Assembly (NCBI GenBank): GCA_910586435.1
Contig: CAJUGT010000117.1
Location: forward strand, 1-12,259
Length of the DNA stretch: 12,259 nucleotides
Source: an uncultured Acetatifactor sp.
GTDB lineage: Bacteria; Bacillota; Clostridia; Lachnospirales; Lachnospiraceae
Reading direction: 5' to 3'
Positions within the stretch are counted from its first letter, which is position 1; the number at the start of each line of letters is the position of its first letter. The position numbers and the translations under genes were made by a program. Shown here piece by piece: positions 1 through 6,028 of this stretch. Below the pieces are notes generated by a model. The model did no database searches. It was given only the letters and a program-made list of their open reading frames with translations, and was not told the DNA's origin.

Positions 1-52
1 CGCCTACAAAAAGCTTAGACACAGTACTTTTGTGTCTTAGCTTTTGTTGGCG
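1..52. terminator. Long hairpin, probable bidirectional terminator at the left edge
   Basis: Bases 1-23 pair with 31-52 around an 8-nt loop, with one mismatch in the core stem (11-23 against 31-43), a bulged A and one further mismatch near the base. The core is flanked by A-runs on the left and T-runs on the right, so it reads as an intrinsic terminator on both strands. It could end a gene upstream of the window. The outer right arm (40-52) is also the outer end of the GC-rich inverted repeat, so the hairpin may be part of that repeat family rather than a separate terminator. No gene is visible upstream because the window starts here. Confidence 0.6.
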
Positions 53-116
53 GTTAGTCCGGCGGAGGCGTTGCCCGGGCCGAGCAGCGCTTCCCCCACC
101 CCAGCCGCCGTCCCTT
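40..116 (+). repeat. Left copy of 77-bp GC-rich inverted repeat
   Basis: This block matches the reverse complement of 12183-12259 at 75 of 77 positions; the differences are at 98 and 103 (A here, G in the other copy). It is far richer in G+C than the genes between the copies. It contains the palindrome GCCCGGGC and a small stem (gcgttgc/gcagcgc). The match runs to the last base of the window, so the true repeat may be longer. Both copies encode a matching short frame beginning TTG, but there is no ribosome binding site, so I treat it as non-coding. The repeat family is not one I can name. Confidence 0.9.
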
Positions 117-206
117 ATGCTACTGTCCTTTATGCTGCCGTCCCTTATGCTACTGTCCTTTATGCTGCTGTCCCTTATGCCGCTGTCCTTTATGCTGCTG
201 CCATCT
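117..206 (+). repeat. Six tandem 15-bp units inside the left repeat copy
   Basis: Six consecutive 15-bp units (starts 117, 132, 147, 162, 177, 192) follow the pattern atgctgctgtccctt. The first four alternate between an 'actgtccttt' and a 'ccgtccctt' style, which gives a 30-bp higher-order period; the sixth is degenerate. The array separates the 77-bp block from an inner 13-bp block also present at the right edge. The gap is 101 nt here and 11 nt on the right, a difference of exactly six units. Because the unit is a multiple of three, short open frames run through it on both strands (pentapeptide repeats), but nothing suggests they are translated. Confidence 0.88.
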
Positions 207-217
207 CTTACGGCCAG

Positions 218-230
218 CAAGCCACTTGGC
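218..230 (+). repeat. Inner 13-bp block of the left inverted repeat
   Basis: The sequence caagccacttggc is the exact reverse complement of 12159-12171 at the other edge. It marks the inner boundary of the shared repeat family. It is close to palindromic itself (gccacttggc). Beyond it the two edges no longer match clearly. Confidence 0.7.
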
Positions 231-289
231 AATCAGGTCTGAACCGCAACAAGCTATAAAAATTTTAGAATTATGAAAGATTCCATCTA

Positions 290-319
290 TTGACATGAAA
301 AGCGGGACTGGAATATAAT
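290..319 (+). promoter_or_regulatory. Consensus vegetative promoter for the RND exporter
   Basis: A perfect -35 hexamer TTGACA (290-295) and a perfect -10 hexamer TATAAT (314-319) are separated by 18 bp. Transcription would start near 326, giving a leader of about 90 nt before the exporter start at 418. No operator or riboswitch fold was recognised in the leader. The strength of the match suggests high basal expression unless a repressor acts here. Confidence 0.85.
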
Positions 320-405
320 CAACAAAGTGACTCTGCGGATGTATGGACTTTTTGGTACTTACACTCCAATATTTCAAATGTGGTTCCGGACGAACAAGCG
401 CATGG

Positions 406-411
406 AAGGAG
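406..411 (+). promoter_or_regulatory. RBS that fixes the exporter start at 418
   Basis: AAGGAG lies 6 nt before the ATG at 418. An in-frame upstream ATG at 343 has no such site and would add 25 residues ahead of the usual short cytoplasmic N-terminus of RND pumps, so 418 is preferred. Confidence 0.85.
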
Positions 412-417
412 CGAATC

Positions 418-3400
418 ATGATATCTGATTTCAGTGTGAAAAAGCCATATACGGTGTTGGTGGGGGTGGTCCTGGCGATTATTCTCGGTGTGGTGTCGTT
501 TACCAGGATGACGGCCGATTTGCTGCCCAATATCAGTCTTCCGTATGTGATTGTAATGACCACATATCCCGGCGCAAGTCCGGAGACAGTGGAAGCGGCG
601 GTAACGCAGCCGGTGGAGGCCGCCATGGCCACAGTGAGCAATATTGAGAGCGTCAGCTCCGTCTCTAACGAAAATTATTCCATGGTAATTCTTGAATTTG
701 CCCAGACAGCGGATATGAACGCAGTATCTTTGGAGATTCGGGAGAGCCTGGATCAAATCAAAAGTTATTGGAACGATTCTATTGGAAACCCCATTATTAT
801 GAAATTGAATCCGGATATGCTTCCCGTGATGATTGCGGCCGTGGGCGTGGAGGGCATGGATTATGCCCAGATTAGTACATATGCCCAGGAATCCATTATG
901 CCGGAATTGGAGAGCATTGAAGGCGTTGCCAGTGTCAGTGCCACCGGCCTGTTGGAAGAGAGTGTGAATGTCATTATCCGGCAGGAAAAGGTGGATGCCG
1001 TCAATGAGAAGATATTTGCCGCCATTGACGATAAAATGCAGGAGGCACGCAATGAGCTTGAGGACGGCCGGGAGGCGCTGGAAGAAGGCAGACAGGAATT
1101 AGCCGACGGCAGGAAAGAACTGGACGATGGCAAGAAGGAGATTGCCGACGGGAAAGCCGAACTGGAAGACGGCAAACAGGAATTGAACAACAAGAAATCA
1201 GAGACGGCGGAAACTCTGGCCAATACCAAGAAAGACCTGCTTACGGCCAAAGCGGATTTGGAGGCCGCCAAGATAAATTTTACCACAAACCTGACCACTG
1301 CAAGGGAACTGAACGAAGGTATTGCCAGGATAAATGCCCTGACGGATATACTGGTCAACGCTCCGGAACAATATCTGCGCTTGTGCCAGGCAGTGCTGTC
1401 CGGCACGGCGGATGGCAATGTGGAGGCGGTGGAGCAGGCAAAATGGCAGATACAAGAGTTCAAAGCGGCATATCTTGGCAGTGAGATCATTCAGCAGATG
1501 AAAGGAGTGGACAGCGGACTGGATGAATTGCTGCTGGGACTTGAGGGAATGGATTGGAGTGACAGCAATCAGTTTGTATCCGTAACAGCAGTGCTTACAT
1601 TAATGTCGCAAAGCGGCGCAAACCAGATTATCGCCCAGAGAGAAAGCCTTGAAAACGCGCTGAATTCCCTGACAAACGGTCTGGGGCTGGACGCGTATAC
1701 CAATATTGCGGAGGAAGCCATCCGCACAATGGATGAACAGCTGGCCATGGTGGACGCAGGGCTTGTGGAAGTGGAAAAGGGACAGTTGGAGGCTGCGCTT
1801 GGATTTGCGGAGGCGAATTCTCAGATTGCTCTTGGGGAATATCAGATGAAGCTGGCGGAATCTCAGCTGGACAGTGCTCTGGAACAGATAGAAAAGGGGG
1901 AGGAACAGCTAAAAGAAGCGGAGGAACAGATTGAGGATGGTTTGAAACAGCTGGAAGAAGCCAAAGAATCCGCCTATGAACAGGCGGATATGACAGGTAT
2001 CCTGACGGTTGAAACTGTGAACGGATTGCTGACAGCACAGAATTTTTCCATGCCTGCGGGGTATGTGACAGAAGAGGGCATAAGCTACATGGTGAGGGTG
2101 GGCGACAAGCCCTCCACTGTGGAGGAATTACAGGCATTGCCCCTGATGGATATGCACATGGACAATGTACCTGTGATTACTTTACAGGATGTGGCGGATG
2201 TTTTTTATACAGATAACTCTTCCTCTATTTATACCAATGTGGATGGCAGTGCCGGCGTTATGCTCACCATCCAAAAGCAGACGGGATATTCCACAGGGGA
2301 AGTCTCGGATTTGCTGGGGGTACGCTTTGGGGAATTGATGGAGGCGGACAGCGCTCTTTCCCTGGTGACTCTCATGGATCAGGGCATCTACATCGACCTG
2401 GTGATGGACTCCATTCTCAATAATATTTTGTTTGGAGCGGTGCTGGCGATTATCATTCTCCTGGTATTTTTAAAGGATGTCAGACCCACGTTGGTAGTGG
2501 CGTTTTCCATTCCTATCAGCCTTGTGACAGCCATTGTGTGCATGTATTTCAGCGGTGTCACCCTGAATATTATCTCTTTGTCAGGACTGGCGCTGGGAAT
2601 CGGAATGCTGGTGGACAATTCTATCGTAGTAATTGAGAATATATACCGCCTGCGGGGGGAGGGGTATTCTGTAAAAGAAGCCGCCATGTCAGGCGCCGGG
2701 GAAGTGGCGGGCGCAATCCTGGCATCCACCCTGACAACGGTTTGCGTATTCCTGCCCATAGTATTTACAGAAGGGGTAACAAGACAGCTCTTTGTGGATA
2801 TGGGACTCACCATTGCCTATTCATTACTGGCAAGTCTGGTGATTGCTTTGACTGTTGTGCCCGCTATGTCTTCCAAAATGCTGGTGAAGACAAAGGGGCA
2901 GAAGGAAAGTAAATTTTTCGGTATTCTGATAAAAGGATATGGGAAACTGCTTTCCGGGGCTTTGAAGGTGAAACCATTGGTCCTTGTGCTGGTGCTGATT
3001 CTTCTGGTGGGAAGTGTTCTGCTGGCACTTACCAACGGTACGGCGTTTATGGCAGATATGGATTCCACTCAGCTGACGGTGAGTATTACGCTTAAGGAGG
3101 ACGCCACGCTGGAAGAGACAGGGGCGCTCACGGACCAGGTGGTGGAAGCGATTTTATCCATTGAAGATGTGCAAAATGTGGGAGCTATGACAAACAGCTC
3201 TACAATGTCTCTCATGGGAGGAGTAGGCGGTGGGGGCAGCACCAACGCAACCACGGTTTATGTGGTCACAAAAGAAGAGAAAACCATGAGCAATGAAGAA
3301 ATTGCCAAACTCATTCTGGATAAAACGCAGGGACTGGAAGCGGAAATTACCATAGATACGTCCAGCATGGATATGAGCGCCATGGGAGGCAGCGGCATAT

Positions 3401-4500
3401 CCATTCAGGTGAGAGGACGGGATTTGGATACTTTGCGGCGTATTGCGGCAGACGTTGCGCTTATCATAGAAAGTGTGGAAGGAACGGTGGATGTCAGTGA
3501 CGGACTGGAGGAAGCGGACGAAGAACTGCGCATTTCCATTCGCCGTGAGGAAGCGGTTCATTACGGACTTACGGTAGCGCAGGTATTCAGCCAGATTTAT
3601 GGCAAACTGGCCAGCGCTAATGTGGCCACCACTCTTGAGGCTGCGGATAAGGATTTCAGTGTATATGTCATGAACGGGAATGACATAACCCTCACCAGGG
3701 AGCTGGTGAAGACATTGGAAATAGACGGTACCAACCAGGAGGGGGAGAAAGTAAAGGTACCCCTGTTGGAGATTGCGTCTTTTGAAGAGACGGAAGCTTT
3801 GTCTTCTATTAGCCGTGTGGATCAGACCAGGTATGTCTCTGTATCCGCAGGCATTGCGGAAGAATACAATATCGGTCTGGTCGCTGCGGATGTGGATGCG
3901 AAACTGGCGAATTATAAGCTGCCGGCGGGATATCGTCTGGTATCTTCCGGGGAAAACGAGATGATTACAGATGCCATGGAACAGATTGAACTGATGCTGG
4001 TTCTTGCAATATTGTTTATGTATCTCATCATGGTGGCGCAGTTTCAGTCCCTGCTTTCGCCGTTTATCATTATGTTTACCATTCCCCTTGCGTTTACGGG
4101 TGGTTTTTTCGGCCTGTATATCAGCGGCAGCGAGGTAAGTGTCATTGCCATGATTGGCTTTGTCATGTTGGCGGGTGTGATTGTGAATAATGGCATTGTG
4201 CTCATTGACTATATGAATCAGCTGCGGCAGGGTGGAATGGAAAAGCGGCAGGCCATTCTTACCGCAGGGAAGACCAGGCTGCGGCCGGTGCTGATGACTG
4301 CGCTGACCACCATATTGGCACTGTGTACCATGGTGTTCAGCGATGATATGGGTTCTGAAATGGCCAAACCCATGGCGGTTGTGACCATTGGCGGACTCAC
4401 CTATGGCACGCTTCTGACACTGGTGGTCATTCCCTGCATCTATGATTTGTTCAGCAGGGAAAAGAAGCGCAGGCAGGAAGAAGTGGTATCACAGGAATAG
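418..4500 (+). CDS. RND-family efflux transporter permease with coiled-coil insertion
   Basis: A 1360-residue inner-membrane pump of the resistance-nodulation-division type (AcrB/SwrC-like), expected to export lipophilic or amphipathic compounds using the proton gradient. TM1 is at about residues 11-28, TM2-6 at about 665-820, TM7 at about 852-875 and TM8-12 at about 1187-1340, giving the usual two halves, each with a large extracytoplasmic loop. The first loop is split by an insertion (about 205-525) that opens with six heptads of the form ELxDGRx (213-254) and closes with a second Glu/Lys-rich coil (about 472-522). The porter fold resumes at 'ETVNGLLTAQNFSMPAGYV'. The TM4 motif is V-D733-N734 where AcrB has Asp-Asp, and TM10 has N1257-N1258 where AcrB has the relay lysine. 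AcrB-type pumps are about 1050 residues; the excess is the insertion. No adaptor or outer-membrane partner lies beside it, as expected for a single-membrane cell. It has its own promoter and terminator. The substrate cannot be predicted. Confidence 0.93.
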   Translation: MISDFSVKKPYTVLVGVVLAIILGVVSFTRMTADLLPNISLPYVIVMTTYPGASPETVEAAVTQPVEAAMATVSNIESVSSVSNENYSMVILEFAQTADMNAVSLEIRESLDQIKSYWNDSIGNPIIMKLNPDMLPVMIAAVGVEGMDYAQISTYAQESIMPELESIEGVASVSATGLLEESVNVIIRQEKVDAVNEKIFAAIDDKMQEARNELEDGREALEEGRQELADGRKELDDGKKEIADGKAELEDGKQELNNKKSETAETLANTKKDLLTAKADLEAAKINFTTNLTTARELNEGIARINALTDILVNAPEQYLRLCQAVLSGTADGNVEAVEQAKWQIQEFKAAYLGSEIIQQMKGVDSGLDELLLGLEGMDWSDSNQFVSVTAVLTLMSQSGANQIIAQRESLENALNSLTNGLGLDAYTNIAEEAIRTMDEQLAMVDAGLVEVEKGQLEAALGFAEANSQIALGEYQMKLAESQLDSALEQIEKGEEQLKEAEEQIEDGLKQLEEAKESAYEQADMTGILTVETVNGLLTAQNFSMPAGYVTEEGISYMVRVGDKPSTVEELQALPLMDMHMDNVPVITLQDVADVFYTDNSSSIYTNVDGSAGVMLTIQKQTGYSTGEVSDLLGVRFGELMEADSALSLVTLMDQGIYIDLVMDSILNNILFGAVLAIIILLVFLKDVRPTLVVAFSIPISLVTAIVCMYFSGVTLNIISLSGLALGIGMLVDNSIVVIENIYRLRGEGYSVKEAAMSGAGEVAGAILASTLTTVCVFLPIVFTEGVTRQLFVDMGLTIAYSLLASLVIALTVVPAMSSKMLVKTKGQKESKFFGILIKGYGKLLSGALKVKPLVLVLVLILLVGSVLLALTNGTAFMADMDSTQLTVSITLKEDATLEETGALTDQVVEAILSIEDVQNVGAMTNSSTMSLMGGVGGGGSTNATTVYVVTKEEKTMSNEEIAKLILDKTQGLEAEITIDTSSMDMSAMGGSGISIQVRGRDLDTLRRIAADVALIIESVEGTVDVSDGLEEADEELRISIRREEAVHYGLTVAQVFSQIYGKLASANVATTLEAADKDFSVYVMNGNDITLTRELVKTLEIDGTNQEGEKVKVPLLEIASFEETEALSSISRVDQTRYVSVSAGIAEEYNIGLVAADVDAKLANYKLPAGYRLVSSGENEMITDAMEQIELMLVLAILFMYLIMVAQFQSLLSPFIIMFTIPLAFTGGFFGLYISGSEVSVIAMIGFVMLAGVIVNNGIVLIDYMNQLRQGGMEKRQAILTAGKTRLRPVLMTALTTILALCTMVFSDDMGSEMAKPMAVVTIGGLTYGTLLTLVVIPCIYDLFSREKKRRQEEVVSQE

Positions 4501-4522
4501 AAATAATATAAGTGAATGATGA

Positions 4523-4557
4523 GGGAAAGGTCGGTTTCTTGCGGCTTTTCCCTTTTT
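4523..4557 (+). terminator. Rho-independent terminator after the RND exporter
   Basis: An 11-bp stem (4523-4533 with 4542-4552, including two G-T pairs) with an 8-nt loop is followed directly by five T residues. It lies 22 nt past the exporter stop and separates the exporter from the signalling cluster. Confidence 0.87.
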
Positions 4558-4563
4558 ACGTCA

Positions 4564-4585
4564 GGGAATGAATTTTCAAACACGC
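4564..4585 (+). repeat. Solo end of the 156-bp inverted-repeat element
   Basis: These 22 bases are identical to 5962-5983, the right end of the element between the receiver and kinase genes, and include the 15-base terminal repeat aattttcaaacacgc. Similarity fades downstream (a shared 'catgga' follows in both). No matching opposite arm is found nearby, so this looks like a remnant or half copy. Confidence 0.7.
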
Positions 4586-4680
4586 TCAGAGGCATGGAAA
4601 GCGCATGAAAGCACCCTGGAGGCCAATAAGCGAACAGTACATGACACTTTAACAGAGCAATTTGTCAAAGGGAAAAACAG

Positions 4681-4709
4681 TTGTGCAAATAGCCAAAACA
4701 TGATACTAT
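4681..4709 (+). promoter_or_regulatory. Probable promoter of the signalling cluster
   Basis: TTGTGC (4681-4686) and TACTAT (4704-4709) with a 17-bp spacer resemble a sigma-A type promoter. Each hexamer departs from consensus at two positions. Transcription would begin about 73 nt before the SIMPL gene start. The rest of 4586-4788 holds no gene or structure that I can support. Confidence 0.6.
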
Positions 4710-4788
4710 TAAGCATGACAGAGTAAGGACGTGGGAATGGAAGACGCATAGAAAACCGCGTACATAAAAATAGAAAGGAAAAGGGTGA

Positions 4789-5454
4789 ATGAGTATGGAG
4801 AGAACAGTGAAAGTAACGGGAAAAGCTAAAGTAGCCGTAAGGCCGGACAGGATTCGGCTGATGATTACGGCAAAGGGGGAGAAGGCCAGTTATGAGGAGG
4901 CTTTGGGGCAGTCGGCGGAACAGGCAAAGCTTTTATGGGAGTGTTTTGAAGGATTGGGGTTTCAGAGGTCTGATTTGAAGACCGTGTCATTTCAAGTGCA
5001 TACCAAATATGAGAATTGCAAAGAGAAAGGGAACTGGAAACAAAAATTTGTCGGATATGAATTTCGGCAGGAGCTTAAGATTGAATTTGGTGTGGACAAT
5101 CAAATGCTGGCCAAAATATTGCATGGTCTGGCCCACAGTACGGTTGAACCGGAATTTCATATTGTGTATACCGTGAAGGATGAGGAGTCGGTGAAAAATC
5201 ATCTGCTTGGAAAGGCTGTGGAGGATGCGAAAACAAAGGCACAGGTGCTCACAGAAGCAGCAGGTGTGAAATTGGGCAAGATGATAAGCATAGATTATTC
5301 CTGGGAGGAGATGGAGATTGTCTCTCGGCCCAGGGGACGAATGATGGCATTGGCTGCAAGCGGGGATGCGGTTGCGGACACATGCGAAATGGATGTGGAA
5401 CCGGAGGATATCAGTGTGTCGGATCATGTGACGGTGGTTTGGGGAATTGAGTAG
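4789..5454 (+). CDS. SIMPL domain (DUF541) protein, cytoplasmic
   Basis: A 221-residue protein of the SIMPL/DUF541 family, recognised from the N-terminal strand 'VKVTGKAKVAVRPDRIRL', the motif 'SYEEALGQSAEQ', the central 'LKTVSFQVHTKYE' and the 'AVEDAKTKAQVLTEAAGVKLGK' region (about 143-164). The molecular function of the family is poorly defined; bacterial members are often secreted or periplasmic. This one has no signal peptide or membrane segment and should be cytoplasmic. It starts the signalling cluster, 20 bp before the receiver gene, so co-transcription is likely. The ATG at 4789 is preceded by an A/G-rich stretch (4775-4785); a second in-frame ATG at 4795 is equally well placed, so the start is uncertain by two codons. 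Its role in the cluster is unknown. Confidence 0.85.
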   Translation: MSMERTVKVTGKAKVAVRPDRIRLMITAKGEKASYEEALGQSAEQAKLLWECFEGLGFQRSDLKTVSFQVHTKYENCKEKGNWKQKFVGYEFRQELKIEFGVDNQMLAKILHGLAHSTVEPEFHIVYTVKDEESVKNHLLGKAVEDAKTKAQVLTEAAGVKLGKMISIDYSWEEMEIVSRPRGRMMALAASGDAVADTCEMDVEPEDISVSDHVTVVWGIE

Positions 5455-5474
5455 GCGGGAAAGAGGTATGAAAG

Positions 5475-5837
5475 ATGGGCAAAACTGTTTTGGTAGTGGA
5501 TGATGACGCAATGAATCTAAGGATGGCGGCGCATGTTCTGAAGAAATCCTATGATGTAATTCTGGCGGATTCCGGTGCGGAGGGGCTGGAAAAATTGAAG
5601 GAGAACAAAGTGGATCTGGTTCTTCTGGACATTGAAATGCCTGAGATGAACGGAATTGATGTGTTCCGGCAGATTTTGGCAGAACATGTGGAGGTATTGG
5701 TTGTTTTTCTGACGGCGTCCGGCGATAAGAAGGATGTCATGGAGGCGATTAAGTTAGGCGCTGTCGACTATATTAAGAAGCCGTTTCTGCCCAAAGATCT
5801 TGTGGAACGAGTCTCAAAAGTCCTGGAGCGTGTTTGA
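5475..5837 (+). CDS. Stand-alone receiver (CheY-like) response regulator
   Basis: A 120-residue protein consisting only of a receiver domain. The acidic pocket is D9-D10-D11, the phosphoacceptor is D52 ('LLDIEMPEMNG'), the switch threonine is T80 ('FLTAS') and the conserved lysine is K102 ('KKPF'). There is no output domain, so it should act by protein contact or as an intermediate phosphate carrier between the kinases. It starts 20 bp after the SIMPL gene with AAGAGG (5461-5466) 8 nt before the ATG; an earlier ATG at 5468 is out of frame. Its last codons and stop (Arg-Val-stop) lie inside the left terminal repeat of the inserted element that follows, so the original C-terminus may have been slightly different. 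Confidence 0.93.
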   Translation: MGKTVLVVDDDAMNLRMAAHVLKKSYDVILADSGAEGLEKLKENKVDLVLLDIEMPEMNGIDVFRQILAEHVEVLVVFLTASGDKKDVMEAIKLGAVDYIKKPFLPKDLVERVSKVLERV

Positions 5838-5983
5838 AAATTGCTTTCTGACAGCTGTGTGTTACAATTTGTGGTAGATTGGACCCGAATGAGGGAGGCG
5901 TGGTGGGCTGCGTTGACCGAGTGAGAGCCAAATATACCACAAAGTGGGGCGTGTAGATGGCGGGAATGAATTTTCAAACACGC
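5828..5983. mobile_element. 156-bp MITE-like inverted-repeat element
   Basis: The ends are perfect 15-bp inverted repeats (5828-5842 and 5969-5983, gcgtgtttgaaaatt). Equally spaced 25 nt inside each end is a second inverted pair (5868-5882 with 5928-5943, tttgtggta...ttgg), so the whole element can fold into a long interrupted stem. The pentamer CCTGG occurs at 5822-5826 and 5984-5988, a possible target duplication, though one extra base lies between it and the left end. There is no coding capacity. It covers the receiver stop codon and most of the space before kinase 1, so it could also act as a transcript-level structure between them. A solo end lies at 4564-4585. I do not recognise the family. 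Confidence 0.65.
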
Positions 5984-6016
5984 CCTGGGCCATGGAGAAA
6001 TAACCATAATGGGGAA

Positions 6017-6022
6017 AAGGAG
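6017..6022 (+). promoter_or_regulatory. RBS that fixes the kinase 1 start at 6029
   Basis: AAGGAG sits 6 nt before the ATG at 6029. The open frame extends upstream to an ATG at 5957, but those 24 codons run through the end of the inserted repeat element and lack a Shine-Dalgarno site, so they are not taken as protein. Confidence 0.85.
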
Positions 6023-6028
6023 AGTAGC

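Noticed and set aside
1..230. Short regularly repeated units considered as a CRISPR array
   Set aside because: The units are directly abutting 15-mers without spacers, and no cas genes are present.
44..259. Open frame with pentapeptide repeats starting at TTG in the left repeat, with a counterpart on the minus strand at 12016-12255
   Set aside because: Both frames simply read the shared repeat. There is no ribosome binding site, and in the right copy the frame runs backwards through the solute-binding protein gene. The open frame follows from 15-bp units and high GC.
326..417. Possible regulatory leader of the exporter mRNA
   Set aside because: No recognisable riboswitch, T-box or attenuator fold was seen in the roughly 90-nt leader.
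150..641. Minus-strand frame of 163 codons ending in His-Lys-Gly-Gln repeats
   Set aside because: It overlaps the exporter promoter and start region in antisense, has no supporting start signal, and its repeats are the tandem units read on the other strand.
861..1490. Minus-strand Ser-rich frame of 209 codons
   Set aside because: It is a shadow of the repetitive coiled-coil coding region of the exporter; its composition follows from Glu/Lys/Asp codons read in reverse.
5915..5937. Possible promoter (TTGACC followed by TATACC) inside the 156-bp element
   Set aside because: The spacing between hexamers is about 14 bp and the matches are weak, so it does not support a promoter call.
5957..6028. 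24-codon N-terminal extension of kinase 1
   Set aside because: It runs through the inserted repeat and has no ribosome binding site; AAGGAG with 6-nt spacing points to 6029.
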